Assembly: GCA_052033935.1 (NCBI GenBank)
Contig: JBPOJE010000111.1
Span: 1-23,245 of the forward strand
Direction of reading: 5' to 3'
DNA from: JAGVUD01 sp052033935
GTDB taxonomy: Bacteria; Armatimonadota; UBA5829; DSUL01
Length of the DNA stretch: 23,245 nt
The notes beneath the pieces were generated by a model. It was given only the letters and a program-made list of their open reading frames with translations. It had not been told where the DNA came from and searched no databases. Made by a program: the position numbers and the translations under genes. This document shows positions 1 to 7,490 of the stretch, piece by piece (the stretch's first letter is position 1; every line of letters begins with the position of its first letter).

Positions 1-80
1 TCACCCCACAGCAGATGCTCCGGGTCCTCGATCTGCGACAGAACCTGCCGCATTACATTAACTGACGCTATACTCCTCAT
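1..80 (-). CDS. Unknown protein, N-terminal fragment cut by window edge
   Basis: An ATG at 78-80 opens a frame that stays open to the left edge (26 codons seen). A good ribosome binding site, GAGAGGAG, lies about 7 bases upstream and supports this start over the internal Met at codon 10. The visible peptide begins MRSIASVNVMRQVLSQIED. It has no signal peptide or recognisable motif, so no function can be given. The upstream leader forms a stem that covers the ribosome binding site (82-136, described separately). Confidence 0.55.
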   Translation of the reverse strand, partial: MRSIASVNVMRQVLSQIEDPEHLLWG

Positions 81-81
81 C

Positions 82-136
82 GGGTGCTCCTCTCGACTGG
101 TTTGCAGTCACAGACTCTTTCGAGACAAGAGCACCC
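82..136 (-). promoter_or_regulatory. Inverted repeat masking the ribosome binding site of the left-edge gene
   Basis: On the + strand GGGTGCTC (82-89) pairs perfectly with GAGCACCC (129-136), and TCTCG (91-95) pairs with CGAGA (121-125). One arm carries a 1-base and the other a 3-base internal bulge, and the loop is 25 bases (96-120). The loop contains a further small stem, ACTG/CAGT (96-99 with 105-108). In the minus-strand mRNA the 3' arm contains the Shine-Dalgarno GGAG and ends one base before the ATG, so folding would block ribosome entry. A repressor operator at the DNA level is the main alternative. The pairing is read directly from the sequence; the regulatory role is inference. Confidence 0.45.
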
Positions 137-183
137 TCCGCCTTTTTACACACTACAAAACTACGCTACCCGCTCCCGGAGGC

Positions 184-220
184 AACGAAAACGGGACGCA
201 GGAAACCCTGCATCCCGTTT
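184..220 (-). terminator. Intrinsic terminator after the repeat-rich secreted protein
   Basis: AAACGGGACGCAGG (about 188-201) pairs with CCTGCATCCCGTTT (207-220) with one mismatch and a short AAAC-type loop. On the minus strand the stem is followed by a T-rich run (TTTTCGTT). It lies about 25 bases past the stop codon at 245 and is well placed to end transcription of that gene. Confidence 0.8.
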
Positions 221-244
221 CACAATCATCGCCAGGCAGGCGGC

Positions 245-1966
245 TCAGTCGGGGTCGAGCCGCCGCTTGCTGATCTCGTAGGCGGAGATCATCCACTTCG
301 ACCCCACCAGCTCGAACGTGTAGCGCTCGTACTGAACGGTTCCGAAGATCCCCGAGTCGCGCAGCTCGTGCTTCGCATACACCATGACCTCGCCGGGCCG
401 GACTGGAAGGACGCGCTGAACATCGAACCGGCGCGTTCCCTGATCCTCCATCGTGTCGCGCATCCGCGACAGGAATTCGCGGTCCTGCACCCAGTAGAGG
501 TACTCGCCCTCCTCATAGAGACGGATGGGCAGTTCCCTGTCGAGGTGATCGCCGATCAGGCCGGGATCGTCCTTCAGCCAGGCATCACGGATATCCAGTG
601 CGGCATCCTCCACTTCGTCTCTGTCGCGGCGGTATCCCGGCCACGGCTCGGCGGTAGAAGGGGACTCCCGATAGGTGCTGGTTGACACCGTCTCCACCCT
701 GTAAGTGGTGGATGCAGGCCGGTAAACAACGACCACGCTGCTACCATAGTAAGGATCGTAAACGTAGTCGTTGTACCCCCAGTAGAAGTAGCTGCTGGTC
801 CGGTACGGCCAGTACTGATACACCGGATACGGCACATACCGGTTGCGGGTGATGACGCGCACGGGCGGGCAGTGGCCCGCGTACTGGCGCCAGAACTCTC
901 TCTTGGGCTGCCGGTGGGACCGGGAGCGATCCCAGAGCAGGGTGTAGCGCTCGAACGCGCGCGGCGGCTCGGCGCTGCGGTAGCTGGTGATATGATCCGG
1001 GATCTTGATGTCCGCGGGCTGCGACGGGTGCTTGGTTCGCAGCCACTGGTTGAACTCGGTGCGCCTCGGCCCGGGGACGGTGCGGTCTATGACCGTGAAC
1101 CTACCCGGAGCGGGATTGTTCGCGGCAGGCGGGTGCACCTGGCCGGGGCGGTTGTTGAAGCTGTTGCCCTGCTCACGCCGCACGTCTGGCGCAGGCTCAG
1201 GGCGCGGCTGTGACGGCTGTTCGACAGCGGGCGGCCTAGAAACCAGCGGCGCCTCGCGCACGCCGCCCTGATTCTGGCGGTTCGCGGGCGGCTGAGGCCG
1301 GGCGGTTCCATTCTCAACGGAAGGACGCCGGGGCGTGATGATTATCGGCTCGTCCGCCGGCTCGGGGCTGTGAGGAGGCGCGGGTCGCGTCTGCTCGGGT
1401 CTGCGCACAGGCTCGGTCCGGTTAGCGGGCGGATCGTTTCTGGGAGCCGGCTGCTCGGTGTGGACGGGAGCAGGCTGCCGCGGCGCGGGTTCGCGCTCGC
1501 GGACTGTGGGCACCTGCGGCTGCGGATCGTTCCTGCGTTCGGGAACGCGGGCAGGCTCACGGCCGCCCGTGCACTCGGACGGCGCGGGTTCGCGCTCGCG
1601 GGCCGTGGGCGGAGGGGCCGGGTCCTGGCGGCGTTCAGGAGCGGGCGCGGGGCGCTCGGACGGCGCGCGGCCAGACGGCGCGGGTTCGCGCTCGCGGGCG
1701 GAGGGCGGAGGAGCCGGGTCCTGGCGGCGCTCAGGAGCGGGAGCAGGCGCGGGGCGGCTGGGCCTTTCAGACGGCGCCGAATCGCGCTCGCGGGCCGGGG
1801 GTGCAGGAGCCGGGTTTTGGCGGCGCTCAGGAGCGGGCGCGGGGCGCTCGGATGGAGCCGAACCGCGCTCTGGCCCGCGAGCGGACCGACCCTGGCCCGT
1901 CACGGGCACAGCGGCCATCAGGCCCGCAAGAACGGGCAAAGTGATCAGAAGCGCTAACCTTCGCAT
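245..1966 (-). CDS. Secreted Pro/Arg/Glu-repeat protein with Tyr-rich linker and C-terminal domain
   Basis: The ATG at 1966 is chosen because GGGGAGG lies 8 bases upstream and the protein then starts with a clear signal peptide (MRRLALLITLPVLAGLMAAV). The reading frame itself extends to 2047, but that stretch has no ribosome site. The 573 residues divide as follows: signal peptide 1-23; a low-complexity region of about 130 residues built from repeats of the form ERRQDPAP..AREREPAP; further Pro/Arg/Asn-rich sequence to about 290; a segment with many Arg and Trp; a Tyr-rich stretch (about 374-405, YWPYRTSSYFYWGYNDYVY); and a folded C-terminal domain at about 453-573. The last domain, with its WxVxxYEIS-like end, may be of the NTF2/SnoaL-like type, but this is a guess. 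It is probably an exported or envelope-associated protein of unknown function. It lies 122 bases after holB and has its own terminator. Confidence 0.75.
   Translation of the reverse strand: MRRLALLITLPVLAGLMAAVPVTGQGRSARGPERGSAPSERPAPAPERRQNPAPAPPARERDSAPSERPSRPAPAPAPERRQDPAPPPSAREREPAPSGRAPSERPAPAPERRQDPAPPPTAREREPAPSECTGGREPARVPERRNDPQPQVPTVREREPAPRQPAPVHTEQPAPRNDPPANRTEPVRRPEQTRPAPPHSPEPADEPIIITPRRPSVENGTARPQPPANRQNQGGVREAPLVSRPPAVEQPSQPRPEPAPDVRREQGNSFNNRPGQVHPPAANNPAPGRFTVIDRTVPGPRRTEFNQWLRTKHPSQPADIKIPDHITSYRSAEPPRAFERYTLLWDRSRSHRQPKREFWRQYAGHCPPVRVITRNRYVPYPVYQYWPYRTSSYFYWGYNDYVYDPYYGSSVVVVYRPASTTYRVETVSTSTYRESPSTAEPWPGYRRDRDEVEDAALDIRDAWLKDDPGLIGDHLDRELPIRLYEEGEYLYWVQDREFLSRMRDTMEDQGTRRFDVQRVLPVRPGEVMVYAKHELRDSGIFGTVQYERYTFELVGSKWMISAYEISKRRLDPD
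1478..1876 (-). repeat. Tandem coding repeats in the secreted protein
   Basis: Four to five imperfect units of roughly 90-105 bases encode variants of SERPAPAPERRQDPAPPP followed by AREREPAPS. The first three units are nearly identical. The leftmost, coding for VPERRNDPQPQ, has diverged. Unit number may vary between strains through slippage or recombination. Confidence 0.75.
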
Positions 1967-2088
1967 TTGAGACACCTCCCCAGACAACAGGCAATACCAG
2001 GGCAGATCACGCTCGAACCGCTCAGCGACGGCTCCCGGAGTCACCACCTACAAGAGCGCGGGGGACTCTCACGGCCCCAAACCCGCTG

Positions 2089-3126
2089 TCAGGTCGACTC
2101 AGAACGTGGCTGGCGGGTTGCAGTTGATGCAGAAGGGGCACTACGCCGCGCAATCACGCTTATCACCATCTGCTCAAGCTGCAGATCGGCCTGCGCGTAG
2201 GCCAGAATAAGCCAGCGCGCGCGGTTCACCGCATCCACTCCCCGGGCGAGGTCAGAGGCTGTCCAGCCGGCCGGAAGCGGCTGCCCGAGCCGTGACTGCC
2301 ACTCGGCCATCACTGCGTCCAGCACCCACGCCAGCGCCTGCCGCTCGCTCGCCCCGTCCTCGCCAGGCAGATGCTTGCGCGCCCGCCCTGCCAGGGAACT
2401 CAACTCGGAAGCCAGCCTGAGCGCGGCGCGCATGTCGGCCGCCAGCAGCGCATCCGTCCAGCCCCGCACCCCGGCGAGGATTTGCAGCAGATCCTGGTTG
2501 CCCGACAGGCGGATGGCCCGTCCGGGCGCTCCCACCGCATAGTCCGCCAGCCTGCCCGCACCGGCCTCATCCACGCCCACGGCCGCCAAGAACTCCCGGA
2601 TACGCTCTCGCGCGACGCCTTTGAGCGGAATCTCGATGCTGCGTGAGCGGATGGTCGCGAGGACCGATTTGGCCGACGGCGCAAGAAGCAGAAGCAGCAG
2701 GCGCGCGGGCGCATCTTCCAGAACCTTCAATGTCGCGTTCGCCGCCTGCTCGTTCAGCGTCTCGGCGCGCTCCACAATGAACACCCGGCGCGGCCCGATG
2801 TTGGGCGCGAGGCTGGCGATGTAGCGCAGCTCGCGCATCTGCCCGATGGTGGTCTCTTCCTTGGGAGGAGCGACCCGGAGGACATCCGGGTGCGTGCCCG
2901 CCCGCGAGAGTTCGCACGAGCGGCACTCGCCGCACGCCCGGCCATCTTCAAGCGGCGTCAGGCAGACAAGATCTGCGGCAAGGGCGAGAGCGAACGTGGT
3001 CTTCCCCACCCCGTCCTGACCGGTTACGAGCAGGGCGTGTGCGAGGCGCCCATCCGCCGCCATGCCGCGCACGGTCGCGAGAGCCTGCTCGTGGCCGAGC
3101 AGGCCGCTGCTGTCACCAGCGCTCAA
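2089..3126 (-). CDS. holB: DNA polymerase III delta' subunit
   Basis: Clamp-loader subunit that helps load the sliding clamp onto DNA during replication. It shows an intact Walker A (GQDGVGKT, about residues 36-43), a four-Cys zinc site (Cys55, 65, 68, 71 in the pattern CGECRSC) followed by HPD, the sensor-like FIVERAETLNEQAANATLKVLED region and an SRS-type arginine-finger motif (TIRSRSIEIPL). The chosen TTG start at 3126 has GGAG just upstream and overlaps the darA stop by 14 bases. The open frame runs on to 3168, but those codons lie inside darA and lack family similarity. Product length (345) is normal for HolB. The neighbours tmk and darA match the Bacillus subtilis tmk-yaaQ-yaaR-holB order, with yaaR missing here. 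Confidence 0.9.
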   Translation of the reverse strand: MSAGDSSGLLGHEQALATVRGMAADGRLAHALLVTGQDGVGKTTFALALAADLVCLTPLEDGRACGECRSCELSRAGTHPDVLRVAPPKEETTIGQMRELRYIASLAPNIGPRRVFIVERAETLNEQAANATLKVLEDAPARLLLLLLAPSAKSVLATIRSRSIEIPLKGVARERIREFLAAVGVDEAGAGRLADYAVGAPGRAIRLSGNQDLLQILAGVRGWTDALLAADMRAALRLASELSSLAGRARKHLPGEDGASERQALAWVLDAVMAEWQSRLGQPLPAGWTASDLARGVDAVNRARWLILAYAQADLQLEQMVISVIARRSAPSASTATRQPRSEST

Positions 3127-3442
3127 AGGACTCCACGTCCAAGACGAACGCCACCGCCCCGCCGACAACCACTTTCACCGGCGCCTCGATCATGCCCGGC
3201 GTCGGCAGCACCTCCGGCGGAGGCACACTCACATACTGCTCGCGCGCCTGCGAGTTGTCGCGGATGATGGCGAGAGCCTCATCGAGGCGTTCGTCTTCGA
3301 TTCCGAGCAGCAGCGTGACGTTGCCGTCGCGCAGAAACCCGCCCGTGCTGGCAATCTTCGTGTAGAACATGCCCGAGGACGACAGCGATGCAGTCACCGC
3401 CTTCCGATCGCGTTCCTGTATTATGGCAATCAACAGCTTCAT
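3113..3442 (-). CDS. darA: Cyclic di-AMP receptor, P-II-like (DarA/PstA family)
   Basis: A 109-residue P-II-like trimer-forming protein that binds the second messenger c-di-AMP. The sequence tracks B. subtilis DarA throughout: MKLLIAIIQ start, the KIASTGGFLRDGNVTLLLG nucleotide-binding stretch, the EDERLDEALAIIRDN helix, and the C-terminal EVLPTPG..VKVVVGGAVAFVLDVESF strand pair. Start ATG at 3442 has a GGAGAGGG site upstream. It lies 19 bases after tmk and overlaps holB. The presence of the receptor implies that the cell makes c-di-AMP, although no cyclase is in the window. Its downstream target is unknown in the family generally. Confidence 0.92.
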   Translation of the reverse strand: MKLLIAIIQERDRKAVTASLSSSGMFYTKIASTGGFLRDGNVTLLLGIEDERLDEALAIIRDNSQAREQYVSVPPPEVLPTPGMIEAPVKVVVGGAVAFVLDVESFERW

Positions 3443-3461
3443 TGGCCTAACCCTCTCCGTC

Positions 3462-4136
3462 TTATCCGCCGTCGGCAGGATTCGTCAGGCGTTTGAGCGA
3501 GGGCCTCAGCGCCTGCATCACGCGCTGGTGCACCTGCGCTACACTACGGCTCGCATCAATGACGCGGATTCGGTGCGGCTCCGCCTCGGCCTGCTCCAGA
3601 AAACCCCGGCGAACCGCCTCGTGGAATGTGAGCTCTTCGGCCTCCATCCTGTTGCGCTCGTGATGCGCGAACATGTCACGAGACTGCCTGGCCAGCCCAT
3701 CTGCGGGCGGCATGTCCAGAACGATGGTAACGTCCGGCACGACTCCGTCTATGGCGGCGGCAATGCACTCGCGGACCATCTCCATATCCAGACCACGCGC
3801 CCTTCCCTGATACGCGATGGTCGAATCGAAGAACCTGTCGGAGATGACCACCCGGCCAGCCTCCAGGTTCGGGCGGATAACACAATCAACGTGCTGGGCG
3901 CGCGCAGCCTGGAGCAGAAACAACTCAGCGCGCGCCACCGGCGGATCGCCGCGCTCGTCCAGTATGAGACCTCTGATGCCCTCAGCAAGCGGCGTTCCAC
4001 CCGGCTCTCTGGTCAGGATGACCTCAAGGCCTTGCCCCCTGAACTTCGCGACGACAAGTTCGATCTGCGTTGATTTGCCGCTGCCCTCCACCCCCTCGAA
4101 GGTGATGAACAGACCCTTCTCAGGCTTTCCTGTCAC
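3462..4136 (-). CDS. tmk: Thymidylate kinase (dTMP kinase)
   Basis: Phosphorylates dTMP to dTDP using ATP, the step feeding dTTP to replication. Visible motifs are the P-loop EGVEGSGKST (about residues 14-23), TREPGGTPLAEGIR (about 42-55), the DR motif in VVISDRFFDSTIAYQG and a LID-like region after it. The 224 residues are slightly longer than usual because of a short N-terminal lead (TGKPEKG). The start is GTG (4134-4136), whose bases overlap the stop of the preceding R3H-AAA gene as GTGA. No clear Shine-Dalgarno is present, so translation is probably coupled to the upstream gene. Confidence 0.95.
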   Translation of the reverse strand: MTGKPEKGLFITFEGVEGSGKSTQIELVVAKFRGQGLEVILTREPGGTPLAEGIRGLILDERGDPPVARAELFLLQAARAQHVDCVIRPNLEAGRVVISDRFFDSTIAYQGRARGLDMEMVRECIAAAIDGVVPDVTIVLDMPPADGLARQSRDMFAHHERNRMEAEELTFHEAVRRGFLEQAEAEPHRIRVIDASRSVAQVHQRVMQALRPSLKRLTNPADGG

Positions 4137-5767
4137 GGTTTCGTGATCCTGACCCTGCGAAACGGTTCGCTCCCGACACTGGATGAAACCAGTTCGTGCA
4201 TCTCCGCGAGCTGATGCTGCAGCCGCCGGATGTAGCTTGTCTGCGGCAGGAGTTCGACCGGCTCGCTGGTCTGCATAACCCGCTCGATGGCCTCCTCGGC
4301 CTCCCGAAGCGCGGCGTCGTCGCCGCCGGACGGGCCCGAATTGAAAATCTCGCGGACGGTGTTGGCGATCTGCGTGTAGGTGTTGCTCTTCACGATGAAC
4401 GTACCCACCGTCTGCCTCTGCGCCTCGCGCAGGCGGGGAGGCTCGCGCCGGAAGTGCGCTTTGAGCGCTATGACCGCGTCCGCCTCCTGGGAATCGTTGG
4501 TGATGAACGCCGGGACGCGCAGCTCGCGGATGGCGCGCTCGAGCCGGTTGCGGCTAACACCGTAAGGGAAGATGCGCACGGTGGCGGGCATCTTCTTGTG
4601 CAGACGCGGGCGGTCGAACACCCCCGAGTCTTCGAAGTCGCGCTCGGAACGCATGTCCCCGTCCGCCTGCTGGACGACCTCGACATCGCCCTGCGGGTTC
4701 CGGATGCGAATCTCCGGGCGAGGGGTGACGCCGCGCAGGAACGCGTCCACAACCTTGCTCACGTCGTGATGGATGGCGAGCTTGTCCATCTCCATAATCT
4801 CGATGAGAACATCGAAGGTGGGCGGCGCTTTGCGTTCGAGAACGGTCTTCTGGGTCCCACGCCTGCGCGCTTCCTCATCCGATAGCGTGACGGCCTGAAT
4901 GCCGCCGATCAGATCGGAGAGGGTCGGGTTCGAAAGCAGGTTCTCGAGGGAGTTGCCGTGCGCCGTTGCCACAAGCTGCACACCGCGCTCGGCGATGGTG
5001 CGGGCGGCGTAGGCATCAGCCTCGACGCCGATCTCGTCAATGACGACGCACTCAGGCATATGATTCTCGACGGCCTCGATCATCACCGCGTGCTGCATTT
5101 CGGGCACCGCGACCTGCATCCGGCGCGCGCGGCCGATGGCGGGATGCGGAACGTCGCCATCTCCCCCGATCTCGTTGGAGGTGTCAACGATGATGACGCG
5201 CTTCTGGAACTCATCACTGAGCACGCGGGCCACCTCGCGCAGCTTGGTCGTCTTGCCGACGCCCGGACGGCCGAGAAGCAGGAAGCTCTTTCCGCTTTCT
5301 ACGACGTCGCGGAGGATATCTATGGTGCCGTAAACAGCGCGGCCCACCCGGCAGGTCAGTCCGATGACCCTGCCCTGCCTGTTGCGAATGGCGGAGATGC
5401 GGTGAAGGGTTCGCTCGATTCCGGCGCGGTTGTCCTTGCCGAACTCCCCGATCTGCCGCACCACGGTTTCGAGTTGCTCCGTGGTGACAGGCTCTTCGCT
5501 CAGATCGGCGACGCGCCCGGCAAAGCGGGCCTCCGGCGGGCGCCCAAGATCGAGCACCACTTCGAAGAGGTCGGGAAGATCGGGCTGTTCCAAGAGCGCT
5601 TCACGGACAGGCGAGGGCATGATCGCCACAAGCTGGTCAAGATCGCTGGTGACCTCGATTTGCTTTCCGAAGTAGCGCTCAAGCTGGCTCTCGTGTTCGG
5701 GCTTCGCGCTCCCCCGGTCTTCGATCTCGATATCTTTGTCCGCAGTTGCCGTTTTCTTCTTGCTCAT
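4133..5767 (-). CDS. AAA ATPase with C-terminal R3H nucleic-acid-binding domain (SpoIIIAA/Ycf45-like)
   Basis: From the ATG at 5767 the protein has 544 residues. A Lys-rich and acidic N-terminus precedes a SpoIIIAA-like ATPase core with Walker A GRPGVGKTTK (about 166-175), the DTSNEIGGDGDVPHPAIG loop, Walker B CVVIDEIG and an ATAHGNSLENLL sensor. Next come the KTVLERKAPPTFDVLIE strand, a linker, and the PYGVSRNRLERAIREL..ADAVIALKAH module. An R3H-type motif (Arg-x3-His in YIRRLQHQL, near 514-518) is followed by EPFRRVRI at the end. The same architecture is known from cyanobacteria and plastids, where the exact role is unclear. An alternative GTG at 5788 lacks any ribosome site, and the chosen ATG has none either. 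It sits 36 bases after rsmE and overlaps tmk by 4 bases, so it is probably part of the long operon. Single-stranded DNA or RNA is the likely ligand by family. Confidence 0.88.
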   Translation of the reverse strand: MSKKKTATADKDIEIEDRGSAKPEHESQLERYFGKQIEVTSDLDQLVAIMPSPVREALLEQPDLPDLFEVVLDLGRPPEARFAGRVADLSEEPVTTEQLETVVRQIGEFGKDNRAGIERTLHRISAIRNRQGRVIGLTCRVGRAVYGTIDILRDVVESGKSFLLLGRPGVGKTTKLREVARVLSDEFQKRVIIVDTSNEIGGDGDVPHPAIGRARRMQVAVPEMQHAVMIEAVENHMPECVVIDEIGVEADAYAARTIAERGVQLVATAHGNSLENLLSNPTLSDLIGGIQAVTLSDEEARRRGTQKTVLERKAPPTFDVLIEIMEMDKLAIHHDVSKVVDAFLRGVTPRPEIRIRNPQGDVEVVQQADGDMRSERDFEDSGVFDRPRLHKKMPATVRIFPYGVSRNRLERAIRELRVPAFITNDSQEADAVIALKAHFRREPPRLREAQRQTVGTFIVKSNTYTQIANTVREIFNSGPSGGDDAALREAEEAIERVMQTSEPVELLPQTSYIRRLQHQLAEMHELVSSSVGSEPFRRVRITKP

Positions 5768-5803
5768 GGCTTGAGTCGCCGGTGACACCGGTATGATACA
5801 CGA

Positions 5804-6607
5804 TTATGGCGCGCCCGTGGGAAGCGCCCGGGCGCAGAGGGCGAGCCCGGCCATGACAATCGGAGCGGTCTCGGCCCTGAGAATCCTCTGCCCGAGGCTC
5901 ACGGTCTGGAAGCCACCGCGCACCCAGAACGCCGCCTCCTGGGCGGATAGCCCACCCTCGGGACCGGCCGCCAGCAGGCAGGGCTCCGAACCCTCGACGA
6001 TGGCCGAGGCGGGGACGATGGCTTCTTCCTCCCACGCAAGATAGCGGAGAGGGGGCAGAGCGCTCTGAAAGAAGGCCTCGATATGGTCCCAGGTTCGAAC
6101 GTCCGGAATGGTGAACGCCCCGCACTGGCGGGCCGCCGCGCGCAGGATGGCCCGATAGCGCGCCTGCTTCGCTTCGTCCGCCCGGACGCGGGCCACGCCG
6201 CGCTCGAAGGGCACAACGTGGAAGCGGCAGACGCCAATCTCCGTGCATTTCTGCAGGACGAGGTCCATCCGGTCTCCCTTGAGCGGGCCGATGGCGATTT
6301 CGACGCGCCTCAGCGCCAGATCGGGGTTCGGCACGGCGCGCAGCAGACGCGCGGATGCGCTTCTTTTTGAGCAGCGTTCGAGACGGGCGATCCACCCGTT
6401 GCCCGCCCCGTCCAGCACGCCCACCGGATCCCTGGCGCTTTTGCGCAGCACGCGGGACAGATGCCCGGCCTGCGGCTCGTCGAGGTGCGCGATGCCCCCC
6501 GTGATGCTCCGCGGTTCGGCGAAAACGCGGGGGAGCCCCCGAAACAGGCGAAGCGCCTCCGCATCCGAGATGCGGCTCAGGTCCTCCGGCAGACGATCGC
6601 CCGCCAT
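5804..6607 (-). CDS. rsmE: 16S rRNA m3U1498 methyltransferase
   Basis: SPOUT-fold methyltransferase that uses S-adenosylmethionine to methylate U1498 in 16S rRNA. Family motifs are present: GPLKGDRMDLVLQKCTEIGV, the AAARQCG segment (usually AAEQSGR, so slightly degenerate), LAAGPEGGLS and LGQRILRAETAPIVM in the trefoil-knot cofactor site. The N-terminus is about 25 residues longer than the usual MPRFFV-type start; no other in-frame start codon fits better, so the ATG at 6607 is kept. It overlaps the end of prmA by 31 bases, as expected for co-translated neighbours; dnaK-dnaJ-prmA-rsmE is a widely conserved order in Firmicutes. Confidence 0.93.
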   Translation of the reverse strand: MAGDRLPEDLSRISDAEALRLFRGLPRVFAEPRSITGGIAHLDEPQAGHLSRVLRKSARDPVGVLDGAGNGWIARLERCSKRSASARLLRAVPNPDLALRRVEIAIGPLKGDRMDLVLQKCTEIGVCRFHVVPFERGVARVRADEAKQARYRAILRAAARQCGAFTIPDVRTWDHIEAFFQSALPPLRYLAWEEEAIVPASAIVEGSEPCLLAAGPEGGLSAQEAAFWVRGGFQTVSLGQRILRAETAPIVMAGLALCARALPTGAP

Positions 6608-7428
6608 TCCCCCGACTCTCTCACTTCGCGAATGTCGAATCCCAGTTCTTCCAGTGCGCGCGTCACATCGTCAAGGCGGCTGTCAATAACACCCGAGCAG
6701 GCAAGCCACGCGCCCGGCCGCAGTGCCTGGCGCACGCGCGGGGCAAGAGCGATAATGACATCCGCGACGATGTTCATAACCGCCGCATCGAACGGCCCTT
6801 CGCCCTCTGGAGGGCCATCTTCCACGACAAAGCGCACCCTGTCTCCCACGCCGTTGAGCTGTATGTTCAGCAGCGCGTTCTCCTCGGCCGAAGCGTCCAC
6901 CTCGACAGCGAGAACTGACGCCACGCCGAGCTTCGCCGCCGCGACGGAGAGGATTGCGCTTCCCGCGCCGGCATCCAGCACTGCCAGACCGTCCGGCGGC
7001 ATCTCGGAAAGGACCTCGAGCATCATGCGCGTGGTGGGATGGTGCCCGGTGCCAAACGCCATTCCCGGGTCAATAATCAGGTCCACGAGCGAGCTGTCGT
7101 CCGCAACCTCGCCCCACGGAGGGCGGATGTGGAACCTGCCCGCGGTGATGGGCTGGAAGAACTCGCGGTAGGCAAGCAGCCAGCCATCGTCCTCCACAGG
7201 GCGGACCGTGATCTCAATGGGGGAAGCGGACACCTCGGGAGAAAGGGCATCCAGACGGGATCTGAGGAGAAGAAGCCGGTCTTCCACCTGGTCGCCAGCG
7301 GGCAGCCAGCCCGTGACCAGAAGCCCGTCTCCGGAGAGGCTCGCGCCCCCGCACAGGTCTGAAACGATGCCCGCGACCAGTTCCTGAGCCAGCGGCCCGG
7401 CACTCACTTCGATTTCGGCCCACCTCAT
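6577..7428 (-). CDS. prmA: Ribosomal protein L11 methyltransferase
   Basis: Methylates ribosomal protein L11 using S-adenosylmethionine. The C-terminal Rossmann domain shows DPGMAFGTGHHPTTR (about residues 120-134), motif I VLDAGAGSAILSVAAAKLG (about 150-168; the common form is GCGSG, here GAGSA), the acidic EVD after strand two, and MNIVADVI, corresponding to the usual NILA motif. The N-terminal substrate-recognition domain is shorter and less conserved. Length 283 is within the family range. ATG at 7428 has no obvious Shine-Dalgarno. It lies 62 bases after dnaJ. Confidence 0.93.
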   Translation of the reverse strand: MRWAEIEVSAGPLAQELVAGIVSDLCGGASLSGDGLLVTGWLPAGDQVEDRLLLLRSRLDALSPEVSASPIEITVRPVEDDGWLLAYREFFQPITAGRFHIRPPWGEVADDSSLVDLIIDPGMAFGTGHHPTTRMMLEVLSEMPPDGLAVLDAGAGSAILSVAAAKLGVASVLAVEVDASAEENALLNIQLNGVGDRVRFVVEDGPPEGEGPFDAAVMNIVADVIIALAPRVRQALRPGAWLACSGVIDSRLDDVTRALEELGFDIREVRESGEWRAIVCRRT

Positions 7429-7490
7429 GGCAGCGGGCCCGTTTCGGGGAGCGTGGCGGAGCGAGTTGAGAGGCTGGACGGCGCGCGCAC

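Noticed and set aside
1370..1970. Long plus-strand frames (195 and 170 codons) rich in Gly, Arg and Ser
   Set aside because: They are antisense to the repeat region of the secreted protein, have no ribosome site and only mirror its codon bias.
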